NCBI RefSeq assembly: GCF_001517545.1
Contig: NZ_FBYA01000007.1
Location: 1-64,000 of the forward strand
DNA: 64,000 nucleotides
DNA from: Limnohabitans sp. Rim47
GTDB taxonomy: Bacteria > Pseudomonadota > Gammaproteobacteria > Burkholderiales > Burkholderiaceae_C
Direction: 5' to 3'
The first letter of the stretch is position 1. Each line of letters opens with the position of its first letter. Below, piece by piece: positions 52,688-61,338 of the stretch. A program made the position numbers and the translations under genes. Under the pieces are notes generated by a model that was not told the DNA's origin, searched no databases, and was given only the letters and a program-made list of their open reading frames with translations.

Positions 52688-53713
52688 TCAGGCGGCCAGC
52701 ACTTCTTGCAAGCTGCGCTGCACGCGCGCGCCCGAGTCGGTGTCGTCCAACGGGTTGCGGCGCAGGCGGTGGCGCAGGGCGAGCGGTGCCATGTTTTGCA
52801 GGTGTTCGGGTTGGACTGCCTTGTGGCCTTGCAGCGCGGCATAGGCCCGCGTGGCGCGCAGCAGCGTGAGTTCGGCACGCAGGCCGTCGGTGCCAAGCTG
52901 TTGGCACAGGCGGGCGCAGAGCATCAGCATGTCGTCGCTGACTTGCACCTCTTCGAGCAAGTCACGTGCCTTGAGGATGCGTTTTTGTAGTTTCTGGTTG
53001 TCCTTGTGCCACAGCGCTTTGAAGGCGGCGGGGTCTTTGTCGAAGGCGTCGCGTCGTTTGATGATGGTCACCCGCAGTGCCAGGTCTTGCGGTGTGCGCA
53101 CCTGCACCGACAGGCCAAAGCGGTCCAGCAGTTGCGGGCGCAGTTCGCCTTCTTCGGGGTTGCCGCTGCCCACCAGTACAAAACGGGCGGGGTGGCGCAC
53201 GCTCAGGCCTTCGCGCTCGACCAGGTTTTCGCCCGAGGCGGCCACGTCGATCAAGAGGTCCACCAGGTGGTCGTCCAGCAGGTTGACCTCGTCGATGTAC
53301 AAAAAGCCCCGATGCGCTTGGGCTAGCAAACCGGGGGCGAATTCCTTGACGCCGTGCGAAAGAGCTTTTTCCAGGTCGAGTGCGCCGACCACACGGTCTT
53401 CGGTCGCGCCCAAAGGCAGGTCAACCACGGCCACATTCTGGCGTTCGGTCGCGACTTTGCTTTTCGGGTCGCGGGCCTGGCAAAGAGGGCAAGCTCCTGC
53501 GGGTTGGGTCGGGTCGCAGCGGTAAGGGCAACCCTTGACCACCTGGATTGGAGGCAGCAAGTCGGCAAGCGCCCGCACGGCGGTTGATTTGCCCGTGCCC
53601 CGGTCGCCCAGTACCAGCACGCCACCGATTGACGGGTCGACCGCCACCACCTGGATGGCAAGGGTCATTTCATCTTGACCAACGATGGCCGCGAAAGGGA
53701 AGGTCAATGCCAT
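52688..53713 (-). CDS. bchI: Magnesium chelatase I subunit
   Basis: This 341-residue AAA+ ATPase has Walker A GDRGTGKST near residue 40 and Walker B GFLYIDEVNLLDDH near residue 145. RFVLVGSGNPEEGELRPQLLDRFGL is the sensor and arginine-finger region. A PpsR box lies 53 bases upstream. The 134 bases between bchI and bchD contain no other gene. Confidence 0.97.
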   Translation of the reverse strand: MALTFPFAAIVGQDEMTLAIQVVAVDPSIGGVLVLGDRGTGKSTAVRALADLLPPIQVVKGCPYRCDPTQPAGACPLCQARDPKSKVATERQNVAVVDLPLGATEDRVVGALDLEKALSHGVKEFAPGLLAQAHRGFLYIDEVNLLDDHLVDLLIDVAASGENLVEREGLSVRHPARFVLVGSGNPEEGELRPQLLDRFGLSVQVRTPQDLALRVTIIKRRDAFDKDPAAFKALWHKDNQKLQKRILKARDLLEEVQVSDDMLMLCARLCQQLGTDGLRAELTLLRATRAYAALQGHKAVQPEHLQNMAPLALRHRLRRNPLDDTDSGARVQRSLQEVLAA

Positions 53714-53765
53714 GGGGCGTCCCGCAAAACTGTTCTTGGGCCATCATCCAAAAGACATGGCAAAG

Positions 53766-53783
53766 TGTCAAGTTAAATTTACA
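53766..53783. promoter_or_regulatory. PpsR/CrtJ box upstream of bchI
   Basis: TGTCAAGTTAAATTTACA is an exact TGT-N12-ACA box, overlapping the 3' end of bciB. It gives bchIDO its own regulated promoter besides any read-through from bciB. Confidence 0.85.
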
Positions 53784-55071
53784 GTTTGTGTTTTGACGTG
53801 ACCACTGGGTCGGATTCGCGTGAGGGCTCGGGCTTCAAGCCGTAGCGGGCAGCTAAATCCCAAACGTGCTGCGGCAGCATGTTCTTGATGCGCGCTGGGG
53901 CTTCGCGACGCAGGTGCAAGATGGCCTCGATGGCCTTCATCTCGACCCGGGCGCGTGCAAACTCCAGGCCGCGTGGACCCACTCGGGGCATGAGCCAGTT
54001 GACCAGGGGCTTGATCCAGGCGGGCATGCGCCGCAGCGGCAGGCCGCCAGCGGCCCGCTCGGTGTTGGCCATGAAGCCGCGAACCGGGCCTCCTCTTTGG
54101 CCCTTGCTGATCGGGGCGCTGGTGACCAGTTGTCCTTGTAGGCCATCGAGCACCGATTGCCCGCGTGCGTTGCGCACCAGCAGCCACTGCTGGCCGTGCC
54201 CGCCCATGTAACCCACGGTGATGTCGGCCAGCACATTGGTGTAGTCCACACAGGTGCGGCAGGTCAGCGGGAAAAAGTCGGGCGGTAAGGTCGACAGCGG
54301 TAAGTTCAAAAACGGAATCAGCTGTTGGTCGCCCTGGTCGGTGCGCACTTCGACCCTGTAATCGGCGCGGAATTCGACGTAGCTGATGTCCTGCGGGCGG
54401 TCCGAGATCAGCCCCAGAAACTGGTGGAAGTTTTCGGTGCTTGTGTTGTCCGAGCAGGGCGTGCCGATCACATAGAGCTGCTCGAGGCCTTGTTCGCGTT
54501 CGAGCTGCGGCTGAATGGCGCGAAGGGCATAAATCTGACACGGAATGCCGATCACGGCCAGGCGTTTGTGGCCTTGCGCCAGCGCTGGCTCCACCAGACT
54601 CAGCAGGGGGGCGTAGCCCATGCGCATGCCACGGCACTGCGCCATGTCCTCGGCGCGGGTGACCAGTACCGGGCGCGGGCGCCAGCGGTCATGCGGGTCG
54701 GCGGCCATGGCGATTACTGCGTCAACCAGGTCTTTTTCGAGCAGAACTTCGGCCAGTCGGGTGGTGATGCCGGTCCATTGCGCGCCGGGTGTGGGTGGGT
54801 CGAGGCGGGCGCTCAGGATCTGTTGGTAAGGCCCGAAAAACAGCTCGTCGGGCTGGGCGTTGTGACCTGGGCGGTCATGCTGGCGTTGGCGGCCGTGCAC
54901 ACGCTGCTCCAGCCCCGGGTAGTCGGGCTGGATGAACTGGCAGGCCTGACCGCAGCGTTTGGGGTCGTCGGTGCGAGACAGGCCGCAATCGGTGCACAGC
55001 TTGCGGCTTGGGGCGGTGATGGGGCTGGCCAAAGGCGTACCTTGAGCTGAGATGTTGGCCGAGATGCTCAT
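53779..55071 (-). CDS. bciB: 8-vinyl reductase BciB (F420 hydrogenase beta-subunit family)
   Basis: This 430-residue iron-sulfur flavoprotein has N-terminal Cys CTDCGLSRTDDPKRCGQACQF, internal GIPCQIYALRAIQPQL, GTPCSDNTSTENFHQFL and CRTCVDYTNVLADITVGYMG. This is the BciB-type 8-vinyl reductase pattern, using reduced ferredoxin to reduce the 8-vinyl group of divinyl (proto)chlorophyllide. A BciA or BchJ gene is not seen in the window. Confidence 0.92.
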   Translation of the reverse strand: MSISANISAQGTPLASPITAPSRKLCTDCGLSRTDDPKRCGQACQFIQPDYPGLEQRVHGRQRQHDRPGHNAQPDELFFGPYQQILSARLDPPTPGAQWTGITTRLAEVLLEKDLVDAVIAMAADPHDRWRPRPVLVTRAEDMAQCRGMRMGYAPLLSLVEPALAQGHKRLAVIGIPCQIYALRAIQPQLEREQGLEQLYVIGTPCSDNTSTENFHQFLGLISDRPQDISYVEFRADYRVEVRTDQGDQQLIPFLNLPLSTLPPDFFPLTCRTCVDYTNVLADITVGYMGGHGQQWLLVRNARGQSVLDGLQGQLVTSAPISKGQRGGPVRGFMANTERAAGGLPLRRMPAWIKPLVNWLMPRVGPRGLEFARARVEMKAIEAILHLRREAPARIKNMLPQHVWDLAARYGLKPEPSRESDPVVTSKHKL

Positions 55072-55096
55072 GACGGCGTTTGGGGTCCGAACCCGA

Positions 55097-55687
55097 TCAG
55101 CTCGCGCGGGTGAATGGCATCACACCAATCAGCCACAGGTGCAGGCCACCCATGAGGAAGGCGGCCCAGATGCCCGTGCCCATCGTCACCGCCAACACGC
55201 TGCCGATCAGTGTGCCTTCGGGGGCGGTGTGCAGGCTCAGGCGGTCGCGTTGGCGCGCCGCGCGAAACACCAGCACCGACCAGATCAGAAAGCCGCCGAA
55301 CAACAATAGATCAGCCAGGTTGCCGTTGGACAGCAAATGGGCCAGCGCCCATACCTTGACCGATAGGGTCATGGGGTGGCGCAGTTTGGCCTTGATCTGG
55401 TTGCGCGGCACATAGCTGGCCACCAGCAGCACCATGGCCAGCCACATCAGCAAAATGGTGGCGTGCTGCATGCCACGCGGCGGCGTCCACAAAATCAGAG
55501 GGTTCAGCCGTGCCTGGCCGTAACCTTGCACCAGCAGGATCAAACCCAGCAGCGAGATGGCTGTGTAAACGCCTTTGAAACCCAGCGCACCCCAGCGGGC
55601 AATGGCGTTTCTGCGCAGTTGCGGGGCTAGGCTTTGCACGGAGTGGATGCCCAAAAAGAGGGCCAGACCGATGAGCAGTTGCAGCAT
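55097..55687 (-). CDS. NnrU family membrane protein
   Basis: This 196-residue protein has about six helices and the NnrU pattern: GIHSVQSLAPQLRRNAIARWGALGFKGVY in part and RHPMTLSVKVWALAHLLSNGNLADLLLFGGFLIWSVL. Relatives occur in denitrification regulons (NnrU) and next to carotenoid isomerase genes, but the function is not settled. It lies 25 bases before bciB and behind a PpsR box, so it is transcribed with bacteriochlorophyll genes. Confidence 0.85.
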   Translation of the reverse strand: MLQLLIGLALFLGIHSVQSLAPQLRRNAIARWGALGFKGVYTAISLLGLILLVQGYGQARLNPLILWTPPRGMQHATILLMWLAMVLLVASYVPRNQIKAKLRHPMTLSVKVWALAHLLSNGNLADLLLFGGFLIWSVLVFRAARQRDRLSLHTAPEGTLIGSVLAVTMGTGIWAAFLMGGLHLWLIGVMPFTRAS

Positions 55688-55755
55688 GTCAAAACCTTTG
55701 TGTGCAGGGTAGAGGGGCGTCGAATTCAGACTCAAGTGGCATTCTGACACGGGTG

Positions 55756-55773
55756 TGTCTATTGAGGTTGACA
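55756..55773. promoter_or_regulatory. PpsR/CrtJ box upstream of nnrU-bciB
   Basis: TGTCTATTGAGGTTGACA fits TGT-N12-ACA. It lies 69 bases before the nnrU-type gene on the minus strand and 122 bases before the divergent HiPIP gene. Confidence 0.8.
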
Positions 55774-55894
55774 TTTGAAGTTTCGGAAGTTCCTGTGTGA
55801 TTTGCTCGGGTATCAGCGCTTAAGGACAAAGTGACTGATCTGGCGCACAATGAACTGGACAGTATTTTTTAACCTTCCTTTTCAGGAGAAATTC

Positions 55895-56221
55895 ATGTCG
55901 ATTTTTTCGCCCCTTCCTTCGAATCGCCGCGTGTTCATGATGCAGGCTGCCACTGTGGCCACGGCCGTGATGGCTGTGAGCGAAGCCTCTGCCCAAGCCA
56001 TGGTCGATGAAAAAGACCCTCAGGCGGCCGGATTGGCCTACAAAGCCGATGCGACCAAAGTTGACAAGACGAAGAACCCCAAGTTCGCTGCGGGTTCCAA
56101 TTGCGGCAACTGCGCCTTGTACCAGGGTAAGGCCGGCGCTGCTTCCGGTGGGTGCCCCTTGTTTGCAGGCAAGCAAGTCTCGGCCAAAGGCTGGTGCTCG
56201 GCTTACGCCAAAAAGGCCTGA
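55895..56221 (+). CDS. hip: High-potential iron-sulfur protein (HiPIP)
   Basis: This 108-residue periplasmic protein has a twin-arginine-type signal (SNRRVFMMQ, then a hydrophobic stretch and ASAQA cleavage region near 35). The mature part has four Cys at 70, 73, 87 and 101 that hold the [4Fe-4S] cluster (NCGNCALYQ, GGCPLF, GWCSAY). In Rubrivivax and related bacteria HiPIP reduces the reaction-centre cytochrome, so it is the likely donor to PufC. CAGGAGAAATTC precedes the ATG. Confidence 0.95.
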   Translation: MSIFSPLPSNRRVFMMQAATVATAVMAVSEASAQAMVDEKDPQAAGLAYKADATKVDKTKNPKFAAGSNCGNCALYQGKAGAASGGCPLFAGKQVSAKGWCSAYAKKA

Positions 56222-56263
56222 GGCGCGCAGCCTCCCGAGCTGCCTGCTGGTTGGGTACGAAAG

Positions 56264-56285
56264 CCGCCCTCGGGCGGTTTTTTTT
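56264..56285 (+). terminator. Rho-independent terminator after the HiPIP gene
   Basis: CCGCC-CTCG-GGCGG followed by eight T. This ends the HiPIP transcript and separates it from ccmA. Confidence 0.9.
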
Positions 56286-56377
56286 GGATATTGGGTTGGA
56301 CTACCGATCTTTACAAGTGATGACGTTGGTGCTTACCCTTGTTTTTGGGTGATTTCCGGATCCTTGAATGCACAAAG

Positions 56378-56395
56378 TGTCAATCTGACATTACA
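56378..56395. promoter_or_regulatory. PpsR/CrtJ box upstream of ccmA
   Basis: TGTCAATCTGACATTACA is an exact TGT-N12-ACA box 37 bases before ccmA, downstream of the HiPIP terminator. Confidence 0.85.
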
Positions 56396-56431
56396 CTTTG
56401 ACCTGTCTTCAACTGACCGGAAAGCCCTTCA

Positions 56432-57085
56432 ATGGCGTCTTGGGTGCTCGCAGCGATGGACCTGGCCTGCCAAAAGGCCCAGCGGACACTGTTCGAAGGC
56501 GTCAGCTTTAAGGTGCCCGCAGGCAGCTGGTTGCACATCGAAGGCGCTAATGGCTGTGGCAAGACCAGTTTGCTGCGCATCTTATGTGGCCTGTCCCCGG
56601 CGGCCCGCGGGCAAGTGGTTTGGTCTGCATCCCCTTTCGAATTCCCCAGATCGCGCGCCGCAAGCCCTGACCGTTCAGTGCTGCACTACATTGGCCACGC
56701 GCTGGGCCTCAAACCCGATTTGAACGCTTGCGAAAATCTGTGCCTCGATGCGCAGGTAAGCGGCTTGCCGCTCAGCCGCGAACAGGCCCTGCAGGTGTTG
56801 GCTGCACAGGGCCTACAAAGCCGGGCGCATTTGCCGGTACGGGTCTTGTCGCAAGGTCAGCGCCAGGGCGTGGCGCTGGCGCGTTTGCGCACTAGCCCGG
56901 CTCGGCTGTGGGTGTTGGACGAACCCTTGGTCGGGCTAGATGCACAGGCCACAGCGACAGCCCGTGCCTTGCTGCAGTCCCATGTGGACGCGGGCGGCGC
57001 GTTGGTCATGACCAGCCACCATGATGTGCGGCTGCAAGGCCCCGGCGCACGTTTTGATTTGGGCAACCGGGCGCTTGCCACATGA
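56432..57085 (+). CDS. ccmA: Haem exporter ATP-binding protein CcmA
   Basis: This 217-residue ABC ATPase has Walker A GANGCGKT at 38-45, the signature LSQGQRQGVALARL and Walker B LWVLDEP. With CcmB and CcmC it releases haem-loaded CcmE. The gene opens a nine-gene coupled operon, and its stop overlaps ccmB. Confidence 0.96.
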   Translation: MASWVLAAMDLACQKAQRTLFEGVSFKVPAGSWLHIEGANGCGKTSLLRILCGLSPAARGQVVWSASPFEFPRSRAASPDRSVLHYIGHALGLKPDLNACENLCLDAQVSGLPLSREQALQVLAAQGLQSRAHLPVRVLSQGQRQGVALARLRTSPARLWVLDEPLVGLDAQATATARALLQSHVDAGGALVMTSHHDVRLQGPGARFDLGNRALAT

Positions 57086-57801
57086 ACATCCAGACCATCC
57101 AACTCCCCGCTTTGGCTCAGCGCATGCCCAGCCCCTGGCAAGCCATGTCCGGTTTGCTCAAGCGCGACTTGCGTTTGGCGTTTCGGCGCAAGTCCGAATG
57201 GCTGGGCGCGGTGACTTTCTTTGTGCTGGTGGCCGCCTTGTTCCCGCTGGCCATTGGCCCCGGGCCCGCCTCGCTGCGCCTGATTGGGCCGGGCGTGCTG
57301 TGGGTCGCGGCCTTGCTGGCCAGCATGCTGAGCTTGGGTCGCCTGTTCGAGGCTGATCACCTGGACGGTAGCCTAGAGCAAATGGCGCTGTCGGCCGCGC
57401 CCCTGTCCTGGTTGGTTGCCGCCAAACTGCTGGCGCATTGGTTGATCGCGGGCCTGCCCTTGGTGCTCTTGTCGCCGCTGTTGGGCTTGCAGTTTGCGTT
57501 GTCGTCCGAGGCCCTGGCCATGTTGGCTTTGACGCTTTTGATCGGCACGCCCGTGCTGTCCTTGCTGGGCGCGATCGGTGCAGCCCTGACTTTGGGGCTG
57601 CGCGGTGGCGGGGTGCTGCAGTCGCTTTTGCTTTTGCCTTTGTATGTGCCGGTGTTGGTGTTTGGCACGGGCGCGGTGGATGCGCAGATGCGCGGCCTGG
57701 GCGGGGGTGCGCATATTTCGGTCTTGCTGGCGCTCTTGCTGGGCGCGGCCGCATTCAGCCCCTGGGTCTGTGCGGTGGCTTTGCGCCTGGCATTGGAATG
57801 A
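57082..57801 (+). CDS. ccmB: Haem exporter permease CcmB
   Basis: This 239-residue six-helix permease includes KRDLRLAFRRKSEWLGAVTFF and GRLFEADHLDGSLEQMALS, both typical for CcmB. It overlaps ccmA and ccmC by 4 bases. Confidence 0.95.
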   Translation: MNIQTIQLPALAQRMPSPWQAMSGLLKRDLRLAFRRKSEWLGAVTFFVLVAALFPLAIGPGPASLRLIGPGVLWVAALLASMLSLGRLFEADHLDGSLEQMALSAAPLSWLVAAKLLAHWLIAGLPLVLLSPLLGLQFALSSEALAMLALTLLIGTPVLSLLGAIGAALTLGLRGGGVLQSLLLLPLYVPVLVFGTGAVDAQMRGLGGGAHISVLLALLLGAAAFSPWVCAVALRLALE

Positions 57802-58571
57802 GGGACCGCCCCATGAAGCTCTTTCATTACGCAGCGCCGCAAAACTTCTACCCACTTGCTGGGAGGATAGGGCCATGGCTGGCGCTGATGGCCACAGCGC
57901 TGGCGCTGGCGGGTATGTGGCTGGGCTTTATGGTTGCGCCGTCCGATGCGCAGCAGGGTCAGGCCTACCGCATCATTTACATCCATGTGCCGGTGTCTTG
58001 GATGGCCATGGTGATCTACCTGGCCATGGCTTTTTGGAGCGTGTTGGGCCTGGCGTTCAACACGCGCTTGTCGGGGCTGATGACGCGTGCGCTCGCGCCC
58101 ACCGGGGCCTTGCTGGCGTTTTTATCGCTGTGGACCGGGGCCTTGTGGGGCAAGCCGATGTGGGGTACTTATTGGGTGTGGGACGCTCGGCTGACTTCGA
58201 TGTTGATCTTGCTGTTTTTGTATTTAGGCTACATCGCGCTGACCTCGGCCATTGAAGACCCGCGCCGCTCGGACCGCGCCGGGGCGCTGGTGGCCCTGGT
58301 CGGTGCAGTCAACGTGCCCATCATTTACTTTTCGGTCAAGTGGTGGAACACCTTGCACCAGGGCGCATCGGTCTCGCTCACGCAATCGCCGCGCATGGCC
58401 AGCGTGATGCTCAGCGGCATGCTGCTGATGACGTTGGCGATTTGGTTGTACGCAGCGGCCGTGGCCCTGTGGCGTGTGCGCAGTTTGATGTTGGTGCGTG
58501 ACAGCCATGCGGCCTGGGTTCAGCAACTGCCCGAAGTGCAAGCACACCGGGCTTGCAGGGGCCTCGCATGA
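57798..58571 (+). CDS. ccmC: Haem-handling protein CcmC
   Basis: This 257-residue six-helix protein has the tryptophan-rich WWD-type loop GKPMWGTYWVWDARLTSMLIL and the His in IYIHVPVSWMAM. CcmC loads haem onto CcmE. The ATG at 57798 overlaps the ccmB stop; a second ATG at 57813 is possible. Confidence 0.95.
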   Translation: MRDRPMKLFHYAAPQNFYPLAGRIGPWLALMATALALAGMWLGFMVAPSDAQQGQAYRIIYIHVPVSWMAMVIYLAMAFWSVLGLAFNTRLSGLMTRALAPTGALLAFLSLWTGALWGKPMWGTYWVWDARLTSMLILLFLYLGYIALTSAIEDPRRSDRAGALVALVGAVNVPIIYFSVKWWNTLHQGASVSLTQSPRMASVMLSGMLLMTLAIWLYAAAVALWRVRSLMLVRDSHAAWVQQLPEVQAHRACRGLA

Positions 58572-58807
58572 TGTGGCAAAACGCTTCTGAGTTCTGGTTC
58601 ATGGGCGGCTATGGCGCGTATGTGTGGGGCAGTGTGGGCGTGAGTGCTGCACTGCTGTCGCTCGAGGTGGTTCTGGCGCACAGGGGGCGTCAGCATGCGC
58701 TGGAGGCGGTGTGCGAGGCTATGGACGCAGACGCTGCGGACGGGCGGGAACGCGCTTTGCCTGGGGCCACCCATTCAAGTCTTTTCAAGGCAGGAGCCCC
58801 TTCGTGA
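58568..58807 (+). CDS. ccmD: CcmD small membrane protein
   Basis: This 79-residue protein has one helix (YVWGSVGVSAALLSLEVVLAH, about 18-38) after the conserved FWFMGGYGAYVW start. CcmD stabilises the CcmC-CcmE complex. It overlaps ccmC and ccmE by 4 bases. The tail is longer than in many CcmD. Confidence 0.85.
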   Translation: MMWQNASEFWFMGGYGAYVWGSVGVSAALLSLEVVLAHRGRQHALEAVCEAMDADAADGRERALPGATHSSLFKAGAPS

Positions 58808-59250
58808 AAAGTCGCCACCAACGCTTGTGGGGCATCGGCTTGAGCTTGTTGCTGCTGTGCGGCGCGGCCTATTTTGTGCTCAACGCTTTTCAGAGCAACC
58901 TGGTGTTTTTCTTCACGCCTACCCAAGTGGCCGCCGGTGCAGCGCCCCAAGACGGGCACTTTAGGGTCGGCGGTCTGGTCAAGGCGGGCAGTGTCAAGCG
59001 CCAGGACATGGCAGTTGAGTTTGTCGTGACCGATACCCACCACGAGGTGCCAGTGCGCTATGTGGGCCTGCTGCCCGATTTGTTCAAAGAGGGCAAAGGC
59101 GTGGTGGCCCAAGGCCGACTGGATGAGGGCCGTCTGTTTGTGGCCAGCGAAGTGCTGGCCAAGCACGACGAAAACTACATGCCACCCGAAGCCCAGCACG
59201 CGCTGGACGAGGCGACACGAGCCCGCACGGGCGCGGCGGTGCAGCAATGA
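58804..59250 (+). CDS. ccmE: Periplasmic haem chaperone CcmE
   Basis: This 148-residue protein starts at a GTG overlapping the ccmD stop. A signal anchor helix (about 8-28) precedes an OB-fold domain. LAKHDENYMPPE holds His121, which binds haem covalently, and Tyr125. Confidence 0.95.
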   Translation: MKSRHQRLWGIGLSLLLLCGAAYFVLNAFQSNLVFFFTPTQVAAGAAPQDGHFRVGGLVKAGSVKRQDMAVEFVVTDTHHEVPVRYVGLLPDLFKEGKGVVAQGRLDEGRLFVASEVLAKHDENYMPPEAQHALDEATRARTGAAVQQ

Positions 59251-59277
59251 CCGCCGCCGCCAGCACAGGAGCCAAGC

Positions 59278-61338
59278 ATGTGGCCTGAAGTGGGTCATCT
59301 GGCCTTGATCGTGGCGGCCTGGGTGGCCATGGCTCAAGCGGTGCTGCCACTGTGGGGCAGCTTGTCGGCGCGGCGTTGGGCTTGGCAGGTGCTGGCCCGG
59401 CCTTTGGCCGTGTTACAGCTGGCCCTGATCGTGCTGGCTTTTGGGGCTTTGTGGCACGCCTTTCACGTACACGACTTCAGCGTGCGCTATGTTGCTCAAC
59501 ACTCCAACACCTTGTTGCCAGCGACCTACCGCCTTTCAGCCATTTGGGCCGGGCACGAAGGCTCGCTGCTGTTGTGGGTCTTCATGTTGGCGGTTTGGTC
59601 GGTGGCGGTGGCCTTGTTTTCCAAGCGATTGCCGCAGGCCCTGGTGGCGCAGGTGCTGGGCGTGATGGGCGTGGTTTCAGTGGGTTTTCTGGCCTTCATC
59701 CTCACCCTGTCCAACCCGTTTGCCAGGCAGTTCCCGGCCCCAGCCGAGGGGCGCGATTTGACGCCTTTGCTGCAGGACCCGGGTCTGGTGATTCACCCGC
59801 CCATGCTCTACATGGGCTATGTGGGCATGTCGGTGGCTTTTGCCTTTGCCATGGCAGCGCTGCTGTCGGGGCGCCTCGATGTCGCTTGGGCACGCTGGGC
59901 CCGGCCCTGGACGCTCGCGGCCTGGGGCTTTTTGACACTGGGCATCGCTTTAGGTTCGTGGTGGGCCTATTACGAATTGGGCTGGGGCGGCTGGTGGTTT
60001 TGGGACCCGGTGGAAAACGCCTCGCTCATGCCTTGGCTGGTGGCCACGGCGCTGATCCACTCGCTCATGGTCACCGACAAGCACGGGCAGTTCAAGGCCT
60101 GGACGGTGCTCTTGGCCATTAGCGCGTTTTCGCTCAGCCTGTTGGGCACCTTCCTCGTACGCTCGGGCGTGCTGACCTCTGTGCACGCCTTCACCACTGA
60201 CCCGGGCCGGGGCATCTTTATCTTGCTGTTTCTGGCCGTAGTGGTGGGCGTGTCACTGGCCTTGTTTGCCTGGCGTGCGCCGCAATGGGCCAACGCTTCG
60301 CAGCCGGTGGCCGGTTCGCGCGAATCGTTTTTACTGCTCAATAGTGTGCTGCTGGTGGTGGCCATGGCAGCGGTGCTGCTGGGCACCTTGTATCCGTTGA
60401 TCATCGACGCGCTGAACCTGGGCAAGTTGTCGGTGGGGGCGCCGTATTTTGACCGGGTGTTTGTGCCTTTAATGGTGCCGCTCTTGCTGGCCATGGTGCC
60501 AGGCACGGTGGTGCCTTGGCATGTGGCGCGTTGGGCCGCGGTACGTTCTTTGGGGGTGCCTGGGGCCTTGGCGCTGCTGGCGGCCAGCGCTTGGGCCAGC
60601 TGGGGGGGCACGCCGATGGCGGACGGTAGCACCACGATGGGCGGTTGGCTCACGGTGATGGGCGGCACGCTGGGCGGCTGGATCGCGCTGTCGGGCGCTT
60701 GGCAAGTCGCGCAGCGCTTGCGTTTGCCGGGCGCACCGGGCTTGGCTTGGTGGGGCATGCACGCGGCGCACCTGGGCGTGGCGGTGCTGGTGCTGGGCAT
60801 CACAGGGGTCAAGTCCTTTCAGGTCGAGCGCGATGTGCGCTTGGGCCTGGGCGATGTGGCCGTGGTGGCCGGGGTGCGCTACCAACTCATCAGCGTGGAC
60901 AACCATTTGGGGCCAAATTACTTGGCCTTGCGTGCGCAACTCAAGATGCTAAAGGGCGAGCCGGGCAGCGAACGGCTGATGGGTATCCTGCAACCTGAAA
61001 AGCGCCGCTATGTATCGAGCGCCATGCCCATGACCGAGGCGGCGATTGACCGTACCCTGTGGCGCGACCGCTATGTGTCTTTGGGCGAGCCACTGGCGGG
61101 CGAGCCGCCGCAGTGGAGTTTTCGGGTCTATCACAAGCCCTTCGTGTCGTGGATCTGGCTGGGGGCCTTGTGCATGGTTTTGGGCGGCGCTTTGGCGGCT
61201 TGGGACAAGCGGTACCGCCAAGCTGCATCATCTGTCCGTTCGCTCAGCGCACAGGCTGACAGAGGCGGGGGTGCGTTGGGTGATTCGGGCAAACAAGGTG
61301 TGTCGCCAGCCGCTGTGACCACAGGAGCCTTGTCATGA
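59278..61338 (+). CDS. ccmF: Cytochrome c haem lyase CcmF
   Basis: This 686-residue protein with about 15 helices has the WWD motif ELGWGGWWFWDPVENASLMPWL, and HVHDFSVRYVAQHSN plus SLLLWVF at the start, as in CcmF. It attaches haem from CcmE to apocytochrome together with CcmH and CcmI. Length is normal to slightly long. Confidence 0.96.
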   Translation: MWPEVGHLALIVAAWVAMAQAVLPLWGSLSARRWAWQVLARPLAVLQLALIVLAFGALWHAFHVHDFSVRYVAQHSNTLLPATYRLSAIWAGHEGSLLLWVFMLAVWSVAVALFSKRLPQALVAQVLGVMGVVSVGFLAFILTLSNPFARQFPAPAEGRDLTPLLQDPGLVIHPPMLYMGYVGMSVAFAFAMAALLSGRLDVAWARWARPWTLAAWGFLTLGIALGSWWAYYELGWGGWWFWDPVENASLMPWLVATALIHSLMVTDKHGQFKAWTVLLAISAFSLSLLGTFLVRSGVLTSVHAFTTDPGRGIFILLFLAVVVGVSLALFAWRAPQWANASQPVAGSRESFLLLNSVLLVVAMAAVLLGTLYPLIIDALNLGKLSVGAPYFDRVFVPLMVPLLLAMVPGTVVPWHVARWAAVRSLGVPGALALLAASAWASWGGTPMADGSTTMGGWLTVMGGTLGGWIALSGAWQVAQRLRLPGAPGLAWWGMHAAHLGVAVLVLGITGVKSFQVERDVRLGLGDVAVVAGVRYQLISVDNHLGPNYLALRAQLKMLKGEPGSERLMGILQPEKRRYVSSAMPMTEAAIDRTLWRDRYVSLGEPLAGEPPQWSFRVYHKPFVSWIWLGALCMVLGGALAAWDKRYRQAASSVRSLSAQADRGGGALGDSGKQGVSPAAVTTGALS

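Noticed and set aside
57438..57797. Upstream extension of ccmC
   Set aside because: It runs in a second frame within ccmB and would add 120 residues foreign to CcmC.
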